Shown: positions 15,525 through 24,498, counted from the stretch's first letter. The stretch is 64,000 bases of DNA from Amycolatopsis jiangsuensis (GCF_014204865.1 NZ_JACHMG010000001.1:7528501-7592500), one strand, 5' to 3'. A program made the numbers and translations. Notes: generated from the sequence alone by a model not told the origin.

Positions 15525-18347
15525 GTGGAGATCCGGACCGACCCCGCGACGCTGGCCCTCTACACGACCGATGCGTCGAACTACCGGCACGTGCCCCTCG
15601 GCGTGGTGCTGCCCGAAACCGTGGACGACGTCGTCGCGGCGGTGGCCGCGGCCCGGGAGCGCGGCATGCCGCTGGTCGCTCGCGGCGGCGGCACCAGCGT
15701 GGCCGGCAACGCGTGCGGGCCGGGCCTCGTCGTCGACACGTCCCGGCACGTGCGCGGGGTGCGGTGGCTCGACCCGCGGGCGCGCCTCGCCCGCGTCGCA
15801 CCCGGCACCGTGCTCGACGATCTGCAGGCGCTCGCCGCGCCGCACGGCCTGCGGTTCGGTCCCGATCCGTCCACGCACAGCCGGTGCACGATCGGCGGGA
15901 TGATCGGCAACAACGCCTGCGGTTCGCATTCGGTGGCCTGGGGCCGTACCGCGGACGTGGTGCGCGAGCTGGACGTGCTGCTCTACGACGGAACGCGATT
16001 CACCGCCGGTCCCATGGATTCGTCCGAGGTGGACCGGCGGGCGGCCCTGCCGGGTACCGAGGGGCGCGTGTTCACCGAGCTGCGGTCACTGGTGCGCGAC
16101 AATCTCGCACTGCTGCGGACGGAACTTTCCACCTGGCCGCGGCGGGTTTCCGGCTACGGCCTGGAACACCTGTTGCCGGAGAACGGCTTCGACCTCGCCA
16201 AGGCGCTCGTCGGCAGTGAGGGCACCTGTGTCACGGTGCTGGAGGCGACCGTCGCGCTCGCCGAACTCCCGGCGCACCGCGTGCTGGCCGTGCTGGGCTT
16301 CCCCTCGGACATCGCCGCCGCCGACGCGGTGCCGGAGATCCTTCCGTGGTCGCCGCTGACCGTGGAGGGCGTCGACGCGGAACTGGTGGGACTGCTCGAA
16401 TCGGACCGTGGCCGCGGGTTGCCGCCGGGCGGTGCCTGGCTTTTCGTGGAGCTCGCCGGCGCTTCGCCGGACGAGGCGGCCGCGCGTGCTCGTGACCTGG
16501 CGGCTTCGCTCGGCGGCGCGTTGACCGGTTCGGTCGTGCTCGACGATCCGCCCGCGCAGCGCCGGTTGTGGCGTATCCGCGAGGAGGGCGCGGGCCTGGC
16601 GACGCGGCTGGCGGACGGTTCCGAGGCGTGGCCCGGCTGGGAGGACGCGGCGGTGCCGCCGGAGCGGCTGGGCTCCTACCTGCGTGGCTTCAAGGAGCTG
16701 ATGCGACGGCACGGACGCCGCAGCGTCGTCTACGGCCACTACGGCGAGGGCTGCCTGCACCTGCGGCTCGACTTCGACCTCCTGTCCGCCCCCGGCAAAG
16801 CGCAGTTCCGGGAGTTCCTGGAGGCGGCGGCCGATCTCGTCGCCGCGCACGGCGGTTCGCTGTCGGGCGAGCACGGCGACGGGCAGGCGCGTTCGGCACT
16901 GCTGTCGCGGATGTACAGCCCGGAGACGATGGCGTTGTTCGCCCGGTTCAAGGGGATCTTCGATCCGGACGGGCGGATGAACCCGGGCATCATCGTCGAT
17001 CCGCGTCCGGTGGAGGCCGATCTGCGGGTGCGCCGGGCGCCGCTGGAGCTCGAGGACGTGACCGTGCTCGGCTATCCGGAGGACCAGGGCAGCTTCGGGC
17101 AGGCGATGCGGCGGTGCGTCGGCGTCGGGAAGTGCCGCAACACCAGTGGCGGCGGCGTGATGTGCCCGAGTTACCGGGTGACGCGCGAGGAGCAGCATTC
17201 CACTCGCGGACGCGCGCACCTGCTCGCCGAGATGATCAACGGCGAGGTGATCAAGGACGGCTGGCGTTCCGCGGAAGTCGCCGAAGCGCTGGACTTGTGC
17301 CTGTCCTGCAAGGGGTGTCTCTCCGACTGTCCGGTCGATGTGGACATGGCCACGTACAAGGCCGAGTTCCTGCACCAGCACTACCGCGGCCGGGTGCGTC
17401 CCGCGTCGCACTACTCCATGGGCTGGCTGCCGATGTGGCTGCGCGGCGTCGCGCTGGCGCCGCGGGTGGCGAACTTCTTCGCACGCCGTCGCTGGCCGGT
17501 CGCGGCGATGAAGCGGCTCGGCGGGATCGCGGCGGAACGCGCGCTGCCGGAGTTCGCCACGATGCCGTTCACCAGGGCCCGTGCGGATCTTCGCCGGTGG
17601 GTGAGCGGCCCGCGGAGAGTGGTGCTGTGGCCGGATTCCTTCAACAACTACCTGACCCCGGACGTCCTCGACGCCGCGGCCGAGGTGCTCACCGCTGCCG
17701 GTTACTCCGTGGTGCTGCCGGACCGGGGTGTCTGTTGTGGACTGACCTGGGTCTCGACCGGACAGCTGGACGTCGCCCGCCGCGTGCTGCGCCGGACTCT
17801 CTCCGTGCTCAAGCCCTACCTCGATGCCGGGTACGAGGTCGCCGGGTTGGAACCCAGCTGTACCGCACTGTTCCGCGGTGACCTGCAGGCTCTCCTGCCG
17901 GGCGACGCGACCGCGGAGCTGCTGGCCACGCGCACCCGTACCTTCGCCGAGCTCCTGGCGCAGGCGCCCGAACCGCTTTCGGCGAAGCTGGACGTGGAGA
18001 CGATCACCCAAGTGCACTGCCACCAGCACGCGGTGCTCGGGTTCGCGGCGGACGAGGCGGTGCTGGCCGACGCCGGCGTCCGCAACACGACGCTGGATTC
18101 CGGCTGCTGCGGGTTGGCCGGGAACTTCGGCTTCGAGCGGGGCCACTACGACGTTTCGGTGGCCTGCGCCGAGGATCGCCTGCTGCCCGCGGTGCGGGAG
18201 GCGCCGGAGTCCACTGTGGTCCTTTCCGACGGTTTCAGCTGCCGGACGCAGATCGAACAGCAGGCCGGACGCCCGGCCCTGCACCTCGCGCAGCTGCTCC
18301 GCGACGCGCTGGGCTCGGGCCGTCCGGGTGAGCAGCGCCAGGACTGA
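15525..18347 (+). CDS. FAD and Fe-S D-2-hydroxyacid dehydrogenase (fused subunits)
   Basis: About 940 residues from the GTG at 15525 (TTG at 15513 is an alternative). The N-terminal FAD_binding_4 domain includes VARGGGTSVAGNACG and IGGMIGNNACGSHS, followed by the FAD-oxidase C domain with GHYGEGCLHLRLDFD and SGEHGDGQ. From about residue 530 come two cysteine clusters, CVGVGKCRNTSGGGVMCPS and CLSCKGCLSDCPVD, for 4Fe-4S centres. Two CCG motifs (CCGLTW, CCGLAGNFGFERGHYD) end the protein as in GlpC/LldE. It likely oxidises D-lactate or D-2-hydroxyglutarate and passes electrons to the respiratory chain. It is 22 bases after valine dehydrogenase and may share its transcript. Confidence 0.88.
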   Translation: MEIRTDPATLALYTTDASNYRHVPLGVVLPETVDDVVAAVAAARERGMPLVARGGGTSVAGNACGPGLVVDTSRHVRGVRWLDPRARLARVAPGTVLDDLQALAAPHGLRFGPDPSTHSRCTIGGMIGNNACGSHSVAWGRTADVVRELDVLLYDGTRFTAGPMDSSEVDRRAALPGTEGRVFTELRSLVRDNLALLRTELSTWPRRVSGYGLEHLLPENGFDLAKALVGSEGTCVTVLEATVALAELPAHRVLAVLGFPSDIAAADAVPEILPWSPLTVEGVDAELVGLLESDRGRGLPPGGAWLFVELAGASPDEAAARARDLAASLGGALTGSVVLDDPPAQRRLWRIREEGAGLATRLADGSEAWPGWEDAAVPPERLGSYLRGFKELMRRHGRRSVVYGHYGEGCLHLRLDFDLLSAPGKAQFREFLEAAADLVAAHGGSLSGEHGDGQARSALLSRMYSPETMALFARFKGIFDPDGRMNPGIIVDPRPVEADLRVRRAPLELEDVTVLGYPEDQGSFGQAMRRCVGVGKCRNTSGGGVMCPSYRVTREEQHSTRGRAHLLAEMINGEVIKDGWRSAEVAEALDLCLSCKGCLSDCPVDVDMATYKAEFLHQHYRGRVRPASHYSMGWLPMWLRGVALAPRVANFFARRRWPVAAMKRLGGIAAERALPEFATMPFTRARADLRRWVSGPRRVVLWPDSFNNYLTPDVLDAAAEVLTAAGYSVVLPDRGVCCGLTWVSTGQLDVARRVLRRTLSVLKPYLDAGYEVAGLEPSCTALFRGDLQALLPGDATAELLATRTRTFAELLAQAPEPLSAKLDVETITQVHCHQHAVLGFAADEAVLADAGVRNTTLDSGCCGLAGNFGFERGHYDVSVACAEDRLLPAVREAPESTVVLSDGFSCRTQIEQQAGRPALHLAQLLRDALGSGRPGEQRQD

Positions 18348-18380
18348 TCGGGACGACGCTCGCGGCCGGTGCCCGGCGCG

Positions 18381-18953
18381 TCACCCACTGCGTTCCAGCA
18401 ATGTCCGGATCGCCGGGCCGACCAGCCGTTCGACCTCCTCCGGGGCGGCGGTGGCCAGTGGCTCCTTGCGGGTGACGGCGCGGACCAGGCCGATACCCAG
18501 CAGCCAGGCGAGAGCGAGGTCCGCGCGCAGCTCGGCGTCCGGCTGGTCGGTCAACGTGGCCAGCGCACGCCCGTACTCCCGGCCCAGCTGCTCGCGAAGC
18601 GCGGCGCCCGCGCCGTCCGCGCCGGTGGAGCGCAGGTAGGTCTCGAGCGAGCGGTGCCGATGCTCGGTGTTGTCGGAGGTGAGCAGGTTGCGCAGGGTTT
18701 CGGCGAACAGCTCCTCCGGTGCCGTCGCTTCCAGGTGCGCGAAGCCGCCCCGTGTCATCACGAGTTCGAACAACGCTTCCTTGCTGCCGAAGTAGCGGAA
18801 CAGCAGGGCTTGGTTGACGCCCGCCAGGCCCGCGATGTCCCGCACCGTCGTGCGGTCGAAACCACGCTCGGCGAAGAGTTCGGCGGCGGCGTCCAGCAAG
18901 GCGTCCTTCGTCGCGGCGGCGTCACGGCGCCGCGACGGCTGCTCGGCGCTCAT
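18381..18953 (-). CDS. TetR-family regulator
   Basis: 190 residues from the ATG giving MSAEQPS; an upstream in-frame start at 18971 is less likely. The N-terminal helix-turn-helix runs ALLDAAAELFAERGFDRTT then VRDIAGLAGVNQALLFRYFGSKEALFE. The all-helical C-terminal ligand domain is unremarkable. It converges on the hydroxyacid dehydrogenase and is divergent from a two-component system. No gene nearby is an obvious target, and the palindromes upstream of the MFS gene and P450 gene further along do not recur in its own upstream region. Confidence 0.88.
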   Translation of the reverse strand: MSAEQPSRRRDAAATKDALLDAAAELFAERGFDRTTVRDIAGLAGVNQALLFRYFGSKEALFELVMTRGGFAHLEATAPEELFAETLRNLLTSDNTEHRHRSLETYLRSTGADGAGAALREQLGREYGRALATLTDQPDAELRADLALAWLLGIGLVRAVTRKEPLATAAPEEVERLVGPAIRTLLERSG

Positions 18954-19194
18954 CCGGTCTCCTGTCCTCACGCGTGCGTGCGCCGATGTTAGACGTTCGG
19001 CGGCGGCATCGCGGACGATGCCGGGAAAGCTCGTCCGGCTCGCCGTGATCCTGTGACCTCACTGGTGAACCACTCCGGCCGGTGAGCGCCGGTGGGGTTG
19101 GACCGTGGGTGGTACGCGTGACCCGACCTCGGTCGGAGGGCGGATCAGTCCCGGGGCTGCTGCGTCGGCGGTGTGGTTCGGCGATGATGAGCCG

Positions 19195-20379
19195 GTGAAT
19201 GCGGACACGGCTGCACGGCTCGGTGTCTGGCAGCAGACGTGGCGGCTGCTGGCCGCGGTGGCGCTGGGGGCCCTGGCGTGGCTGTTCACCGGGATCGTGC
19301 TGGGGCGAGGAACATCGGCGCAGAACTCCGCCTGGTACTCGACCGGTGATCCGCTGGTGGCGGTCGGCTGCCTCGTGCTGCTCTTCTGGCGGCGGCGGTT
19401 CCCGTTCGCCGTCGCCCTGGTGGTCACGGTCGGTTCGGCCGCCTCGACGTTCGCCACGGGCGCCTCCCTGCTCGTCCTGGGCTCACTCGCCACTCGCCGC
19501 CGCCCGGTCGAGATCGGGGTCGTCGTGGCGGCCTACGCGGCCGCGTCGCTGTTCGCCCGCGATCTCTATGCGATCGCGCAGGCCCGGCCCGCGTTGTGGC
19601 TCCAGATCTCCGTGCCGTTGCTGACCGCGGGGATCGCGGCGACCGTGGGGGTGGCCATCGGCGCGCGGCGCGACGAGGTGCGGTTGCTGCGGGACCGCGC
19701 GGACAGCGCGGAACGGGAACAGGCGGCGCGGGCCGCGCAGGCACGGGTCTCCGAACGCAACCGGATCGCCCGCGAAATGCACGACGTGCTGGCACACCGG
19801 GTTTCCCTGATCGCCATGCAGGCCGGCGTGCTCGGCCACCGGGACAACCTGACCACGGAGGAGATCCGCGTGCTGGCGCGCGGCGTCGCCGACGGATCCC
19901 ACCAGGCGCTGGAAGAACTGCGGGACGTACTCGGCGTGCTGCGGGCGGGGCCCGTCGGTCCGGAACCACCGCAGCCCTCGCTCGATCGGCTCCCGGAACT
20001 GGTGGCCGGTGCCCAGGAGTCCGGCCTGGCCGTCACGCTCACCAGTACCGTGCCGGGGACGCCGCCGGACGTGGTGGGGCGGACCGGGTACCGGATCGTC
20101 CAGGAAGGACTGACCAACGCCGGCAAGCACGCTCCGGGTGCGCGGGTGGAGGTGACCGTCGACGGCGCGGCCGGCGACGGGTTGCGCGTGCGGGTCCGCG
20201 ATTCCGGGGCCGCCCGGACAGGCGAACGTCCGCCGTCCTCGGGGTTCGGGCTGCTCGGCCTCTCCGAGCGGGTCGGACTGGCCGGCGGGGAACTGGACCA
20301 CCATCCGCTGCCCGGCGGCGGATTCGTGCTGAGTGCCCGGCTGCCATGGCCGGAGCACGGCGGAGAGAGGAATGCCTGA
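19195..20379 (+). CDS. DesK/NarX-like sensor histidine kinase
   Basis: 394 residues from the GTG at 19195; the frame stays open upstream to 19105, but the added residues are not membrane-like. About five hydrophobic segments fill residues 17-157. The coiled linker RDRADSAEREQAARAAQ leads to the HisKA_3 motif RNRIAREMHDVLAHRV with His196. The ATPase N-box is EGLTNAGKHA and the G-box GFGLLGLSERV. It is followed without a gap by its response regulator (stop at 20377-20379, regulator GTG at 20380). It is a paralogue in architecture of the pair at 3140-4872, but the two are clearly separate in sequence. Confidence 0.9.
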   Translation: MNADTAARLGVWQQTWRLLAAVALGALAWLFTGIVLGRGTSAQNSAWYSTGDPLVAVGCLVLLFWRRRFPFAVALVVTVGSAASTFATGASLLVLGSLATRRRPVEIGVVVAAYAAASLFARDLYAIAQARPALWLQISVPLLTAGIAATVGVAIGARRDEVRLLRDRADSAEREQAARAAQARVSERNRIAREMHDVLAHRVSLIAMQAGVLGHRDNLTTEEIRVLARGVADGSHQALEELRDVLGVLRAGPVGPEPPQPSLDRLPELVAGAQESGLAVTLTSTVPGTPPDVVGRTGYRIVQEGLTNAGKHAPGARVEVTVDGAAGDGLRVRVRDSGAARTGERPPSSGFGLLGLSERVGLAGGELDHHPLPGGGFVLSARLPWPEHGGERNA

Positions 20380-21045
20380 GTGCAGACGGTGCGGATCGTG
20401 ATCGTCGACGACGATCAGCTGGTGCGGATGGCACTGCGGCTCGTCATCGAGGGGGAACCGGACCTGAGCGTGGTCGCGGAGGCGGCCGACGGGAACGCCG
20501 CGATCACCGCGGTCGACGAGCACCGGCCGGACGTCGTGCTGATGGACGTGCGGATGCCCGGCCGCGACGGGCTCAGCGCGACCAGGGAGATCCTCGCCCG
20601 TCCGGAACCGCCGCGGGTCTTGGTGCTGACCACCTTCGACTCCGACGAGCTGGTCCTCGGTGCCCTGCAGGCCGGTGCGCTCGGCTTCGTGCTGAAAGAC
20701 ACCCCGCCGCCACAGATCGTCACCGCCGTCCGCACCGTCTCCGGCGGCAACCCGGCACTGTCCCCGGCTGCCACCGCGCGCGTGATCGCTGCCGCCACCG
20801 GGCCGGGGTCCTCCGCCACCCGCCGCTCCTCCCGAGACGAGGCCCGACGCCGCCTGTCCGCACTGACCGAACGGGAACTGGACACCGCACGGGCGGTCGC
20901 GGACGGCCTCGGCAACCCGGAGATCGCCGACCGCCTGCACATCAGCATCGCGACGGTGAAGGCCCACATCGGAAACCTGTTCGCCAAGCTGACCGTGGAG
21001 AACCGGGTCCAGATCGCCCTCCTGGTCCGCGACGCGCAGGAGTGA
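20380..21045 (+). CDS. NarL/LuxR-family response regulator
   Basis: 221 residues from the GTG that directly abuts the kinase stop. The receiver domain has the acidic run VDDDQ near residue 10, phospho-acceptor Asp56 in LMDVRMPG and Lys in FVLKDTPP. The C-terminal LuxR helix-turn-helix begins LSALTERELDTARAVADG and includes NPEIADRLHISIATVKAHIGN in overlapping parts. It partners with the kinase just upstream. The next gene downstream is an MFS exporter on the same strand after 180 bases; these two-component pairs often control exporters, but that gene has its own palindromic operator. Confidence 0.92.
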   Translation: MQTVRIVIVDDDQLVRMALRLVIEGEPDLSVVAEAADGNAAITAVDEHRPDVVLMDVRMPGRDGLSATREILARPEPPRVLVLTTFDSDELVLGALQAGALGFVLKDTPPPQIVTAVRTVSGGNPALSPAATARVIAAATGPGSSATRRSSRDEARRRLSALTERELDTARAVADGLGNPEIADRLHISIATVKAHIGNLFAKLTVENRVQIALLVRDAQE

Positions 21046-21062
21046 TCCCGCGCTGCCTCACA

Positions 21063-21106
21063 GACCGCGTTGTTTCGTGGACCGCGCTGTGTCGCGGACC
21101 GCGCGG
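21063..21106. repeat. Short 17-bp tandem repeat after the response regulator
   Basis: GACCGCGTTGTTTCGTG (21063-21079) is followed at once by GACCGCGCTGTGTCGCG (21080-21096) and a partial third copy GACCGCGCGG. It begins 18 bases after the stop codon. It is a small member of the downstream-repeat pattern seen elsewhere in this window. Confidence 0.6.
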
Positions 21107-21181
21107 CGGAGCTGGTCCGGTTCCGCCGCCATTCGGGCACTCGGCCTCGATCCCCCGCAAACCGGTACGCTACGCTCATTA

Positions 21182-21205
21182 AGTCAGCTGACTGACTCGG
21201 TCAGT
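21182..21205. promoter_or_regulatory. Double overlapping palindromic operator of the MFS gene
   Basis: AGTCAGCTGACT (21182-21193) is a perfect 12-base palindrome and ACTGACTCGGTCAGT (21191-21205) is a 6-3-6 palindrome that shares its first three bases with it. The pair ends 20 bases before the MFS start. This is the form expected for a TetR or MarR dimer pair repressing an exporter. Confidence 0.75.
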
Positions 21206-21225
21206 GCGCTCCAAGAGGGTGCCGA

Positions 21226-22689
21226 ATGTCTGCTGAGGTTGTCCCCGGCGCGCCGGCCGGGCGGTCCGGGGTGATCGTCGCGGTCCTCGCGTTCGCCGGG
21301 GTGGTGGTGTCGCTGATGCAGACGCTGATCATCCCGCTCGTGCCGAAGCTGCCCGCGTTGCTGCACGCGCCTGCGTCGGACACCGCGTGGGCGATCACCG
21401 CGACGCTGCTGGCCGCCGCGGTCGCCACCCCGACCGTCGGCCGCCTCGGCGACATGTATGGGAAACGGCGGCTGTTGCTGGTCAGCGTGCTGGCGTTGAT
21501 CGCGGGATCGGTGCTCGGCGCGGTGAGCGACAGCCTGGTCCCGATGATCGCCGGACGAGCACTGCAGGGGCTTTCGTCCGCGGTGATCGCGCTGGGGATC
21601 AGCATCATGCGGGACGAGCTGCCGGCGCATCGGCTGGGTTCGGCGACCGCGTTGATGAGTGCTTCGCTCGGGATCGGTGGTGCGCTGGGACTTCCACTGG
21701 CCGCGTTGCTGGCCGAGCGCGCCGACTGGCACCTGCTGTTCTGGGCCTCGGCGTTGCTGGGCGCGGTGGTGCTGGCGCTGGTGTGGACGCTCGTGCCGGA
21801 ATCCCGGGTACGGGCAGGCGGCCGGTTCGACTTCACCGGCGCGGCCGGGCTTTCGGTGGTGCTGGTCGCCGTGCTGCTCGCCGTGTCGAAGGGGTCGGAC
21901 TGGGGCTGGGGCAGCGGGCTGACCCTCGGCCTGCTGGCCGGTGCGGTCGTGGTCGCGCTGGTCTGGGGCCGCTGGGAGCTGCGTATCCGGCAGCCGCTGG
22001 TCGACCTGCGGGTCACCGCGCGGCGGCAGGTGCTGCTGACCAACCTGGCGTCCGCGGTGTTCGGCTTCGCGATGTTCGCCATGTCGCTCGTGCTGTCGCA
22101 GTTGCTGCAGCTGCCGGCCGAAACCGGGTACGGGCTCGGACAGTCCCTGCTCGTCGTCGGCCTGGTGATGGCGCCGAGCGGGCTGGTGATGATGGCGGTC
22201 GCGCCGGTCTCGGCCCGGCTTTCCGCCGCCCGCGGGCCCAAGGTGACGTTGATGGCCGGTGCGCTGGTGGTCGCGATCGGGTACGCGCTGGCGATCCTGC
22301 TGATGTCGGCGGTCTGGCAACTGATCGTTTCGTCGTGTGTGATCAGCGCCGGCATCGGACTGGCCTACGGCGCGATGCCGGCCTTGGTGATGGGCGCGGT
22401 GCCGGTGTCGGAAACCGCGGCGGCCAACAGCCTGAACACGCTGATGCGCTCGATCGGCACATCGGTCTCCAGTGCGGTGGCCGGGGTACTGCTCGCCCAG
22501 CTGACGCTCGCGAGTGGCCTGCCCTCCCAGAACGCGTTCCGGGTGGTGCTGGCGATCGGCTCCGCGGCCGCTCTGGTGGCGCTGTGCGTGGCCGCGTTCA
22601 TCCCCGGCGCGCGCCGGGTCCGTCCGGACGACCTCGCGCAGGCCGGCCCGGTCATCGCACGTCCTTCCGGTGCGGCGCCCCGCACGTGA
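21226..22689 (+). CDS. MFS drug exporter, DHA2 (14-TM) type
   Basis: 487 residues with about 14 hydrophobic segments. The A-like loop motif GRLGDMYGKRR after the second segment and GRALQGLSSAVIALG in the fourth are typical of the EmrB/QacA drug:H+ antiporters. It should sit in the cytoplasmic membrane and export small hydrophobic compounds using the proton gradient. Ribosome site AAGAGGG lies eight bases before the ATG. Upstream overlapping palindromes indicate a repressor, but no regulator gene is adjacent. It precedes a P450-ferredoxin operon by 166 bases on the same strand, and the two may act in one resistance or secondary-metabolite task. Confidence 0.88.
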   Translation: MSAEVVPGAPAGRSGVIVAVLAFAGVVVSLMQTLIIPLVPKLPALLHAPASDTAWAITATLLAAAVATPTVGRLGDMYGKRRLLLVSVLALIAGSVLGAVSDSLVPMIAGRALQGLSSAVIALGISIMRDELPAHRLGSATALMSASLGIGGALGLPLAALLAERADWHLLFWASALLGAVVLALVWTLVPESRVRAGGRFDFTGAAGLSVVLVAVLLAVSKGSDWGWGSGLTLGLLAGAVVVALVWGRWELRIRQPLVDLRVTARRQVLLTNLASAVFGFAMFAMSLVLSQLLQLPAETGYGLGQSLLVVGLVMAPSGLVMMAVAPVSARLSAARGPKVTLMAGALVVAIGYALAILLMSAVWQLIVSSCVISAGIGLAYGAMPALVMGAVPVSETAAANSLNTLMRSIGTSVSSAVAGVLLAQLTLASGLPSQNAFRVVLAIGSAAALVALCVAAFIPGARRVRPDDLAQAGPVIARPSGAAPRT

Positions 22690-22804
22690 CGGTCTCGTCC
22701 GGTTCGCCGGCTTCACGTTCGGTGACGGCGTTGGTCGCCGCGGGTGGTTGCCCGGCACGGCACTGGACAACTGCCCGGGCTGGGGAGTATCACCGGAGTA
22801 AGCA

Positions 22805-22822
22805 TGTAAGCAGTTGCTTACA
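22805..22822. promoter_or_regulatory. Perfect 8-2-8 palindromic operator of the P450 operon
   Basis: TGTAAGCA and its exact complement TGCTTACA flank two central bases. The site ends 33 bases before the P450 start, where a repressor would block transcription or its first steps. The AT-rich TAAGCA/TGCTTA half-sites are typical of TetR-type dimers. Confidence 0.8.
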
Positions 22823-22855
22823 CACTGGCCGTCCAGGAGATCGGGAGCTGCCCGC

Positions 22856-24046
22856 ATGACCACCACGCACACCGAGCCGCTCGCCTACCCGTTCAACGAG
22901 GAGGAGGGTCTCGCCCTCAACGAGGCGTACTCGGCGGCCCGCGAAGCCGAGGGCATGATCCGCGTCCGCATGCCGCATGGGGAGCCGGCGTGGCTGGCCA
23001 CGCGCTACGCCGACGCCCGGCTCGTGCTCGGCGACCGGCGGTTCTCCCGCGCAATGTCGGTCGAGAAAGACGAACCGCGGATGACCGAGTACCGGCGCAC
23101 CGGCGGCATCCTGACCATGGATCCGCCGGACCACACCCGGTTGCGCACGCTCGTGGCGAAGGCCTTCACCATGCGCCGAGTGGAGCTGCTGCGCCCGCGC
23201 GTGGCCGAGCTGGCGCGCGAGTTCATCGGCGACCTGAAGCGGCACGGGCAGCCGGCGGACCTGGTCGACCTCTACGCGCTGCCGATCCCGGTCGCGGTGA
23301 TCTGCGAGCTGCTCGGCGTGCCGGTCGAGGACCGGCCGAAGTTCCGGGTCTGGAGTGACGCGTCGCTCTCGACCAGCGGGCTCACCGCGGAGGAGGCCGA
23401 GCGCAACCGCGAGGAGCTGCGCGAGTACATGGCCGGGCTGATCGCCGCGCACCGCGCCGAACCCCGCGACGACCTGATGACCGCGCTCATCGAGGCGCGC
23501 GACGTCCGGGACCGGCTCACCGAGCTGGAGCTGGTCGACCTGTGCGTGGGCATCCTCGTGGCCGGGCACGAGACCACCGCGAGCCAGATCCCGAACTTCG
23601 TTTACGCCCTGCTCGACCAGCACGAGCAGTGGGAACGGCTGTGCGCGGACCCGTCGCTGATCCCGTCGGCGGTGGAGGAGCTGCTGCGCTTCGTGCCGCT
23701 CGGTGCCGGAGCCGGGTTCGCCCGGTACGCCACCGAGGACGTGCAGGTCGGCGACGTGCTGGTGAGCGAGGGTGAGCCGGTGCTCGTCGCGGTCGGCGCG
23801 GCCAACCGCGACCGGCTGCAGTTCGCCGGACCGGACAAAATCGCACTCGACCGCGAGGACAACCACCACCTCGGCTTCGGTCACGGCGTGCACCACTGCC
23901 TCGGCGCACCGCTCGCGCGGCTCGAGCTCCAGGAAGCACTCAAGGCGCTGACCAGTGAAATGCCCGGTCTGCACCTGGCAGGCGATATCGTGTGGAAGAC
24001 CCAGATGCTGGTCCGCGGACCGCGTTCGATGCCGATCGGATGGTGA
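22856..24046 (+). CDS. Cytochrome P450 (bacterial class I, CYP105/CYP107-like)
   Basis: 396 residues, the usual length for soluble actinomycete P450s. The oxygen-binding I-helix motif is AGHETT (236-241), the K-helix E-x-x-R is Glu275-Arg278, and the haem loop FGHGVHHCLGAPLAR contains the axial Cys348. The early LTMDPPDHTRLRTLVAKAF is also typical. It hydroxylates or otherwise oxidises a small molecule using electrons from the ferredoxin encoded immediately downstream. The start at 22856 lies behind GGGAGC. It is preceded by a perfect palindrome, so it is probably induced by a ligand. The natural substrate cannot be told. Confidence 0.93.
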   Translation: MTTTHTEPLAYPFNEEEGLALNEAYSAAREAEGMIRVRMPHGEPAWLATRYADARLVLGDRRFSRAMSVEKDEPRMTEYRRTGGILTMDPPDHTRLRTLVAKAFTMRRVELLRPRVAELAREFIGDLKRHGQPADLVDLYALPIPVAVICELLGVPVEDRPKFRVWSDASLSTSGLTAEEAERNREELREYMAGLIAAHRAEPRDDLMTALIEARDVRDRLTELELVDLCVGILVAGHETTASQIPNFVYALLDQHEQWERLCADPSLIPSAVEELLRFVPLGAGAGFARYATEDVQVGDVLVSEGEPVLVAVGAANRDRLQFAGPDKIALDREDNHHLGFGHGVHHCLGAPLARLELQEALKALTSEMPGLHLAGDIVWKTQMLVRGPRSMPIGW

Positions 24047-24048
24047 CG

Positions 24049-24264
24049 ATGAGCTGGAAGGTCGAGGTCGACCAGAACACCTGCATCGGGTCGGGGATGT
24101 GCGCATCCCTGATGCCCGAGGTGTTCGAACTGGACGGCGCGGTCGCCCGCCCACTCACGGACGCCGTCGAACCGGACGAAACAGTACTCGACGCCGCCGA
24201 CTCGTGCCCAGCCATGGCCATCACGATCACCGACGGCGCCGAGGTGGTCGGTCCACGCCCCTGA
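24049..24264 (+). CDS. [3Fe-4S] ferredoxin, partner of the P450
   Basis: 71 residues from the ATG at 24049; a GTG at 24043 that overlaps the P450 stop is also possible. Cluster ligands are visible in CIGSGMC near the N-terminus and in the single late Cys of ADSCPAMAI. Three cysteines in this spacing mark the 3Fe-4S ferredoxins that feed actinomycete P450s. It carries single electrons from a ferredoxin reductase, not found in this window, to the P450. The gene begins two bases beyond the P450 stop, so the pair is co-translated. Confidence 0.9.
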   Translation: MSWKVEVDQNTCIGSGMCASLMPEVFELDGAVARPLTDAVEPDETVLDAADSCPAMAITITDGAEVVGPRP

Positions 24265-24268
24265 CCAC

Positions 24269-24458
24269 GGGGCCGCGTCCCGGACGAGGGGCCCGTTCCC
24301 TCGCTACCTGGGCGCGGCCCTGCACCCTGGGCCGTCATCCTCCGGGTCGTGCCTCTAACCCCACGGGCTGCGTCCAGACTCCGCGGGCTGTGTCCTGACT
24401 CCGCGGGCTGCGGCCTTGAAACCTGGGCCGCGCCCTCAACCCTGGGCCGTGGCGGTCG
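24269..24458. repeat. Degenerate ~20-bp tandem array after the ferredoxin gene
   Basis: Units beginning GGGC-[CT]-G recur at 24310, 24329, 24344, 24365, 24385, 24405, 24425 and 24444, mostly 19-21 bases apart. The clearest are GGGCTGCGTCCAGACTCCGC at 24365 and GGGCTGTGTCCTGACTCCGC at 24385. The array fills the space between the ferredoxin stop and the stop of the convergent mtnA gene. It has no coding content that I can support. Confidence 0.8.
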
Positions 24459-24498
24459 AGCGAGGCTGCCGGGGCTCGGCGGTGGGTTGGGTGCCGGG

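Noticed and set aside
16086..18284. A 732-residue minus-strand frame opposite the FAD/Fe-S dehydrogenase
   Set aside because: Antisense composition, and the sense frame has all cofactor motifs.
18381..24264. TetR gene at 18381 as the repressor of the P450 operon or MFS gene
   Set aside because: Its own upstream region has neither palindrome, so self-regulation by those sites is not supported; left only as an item to test.
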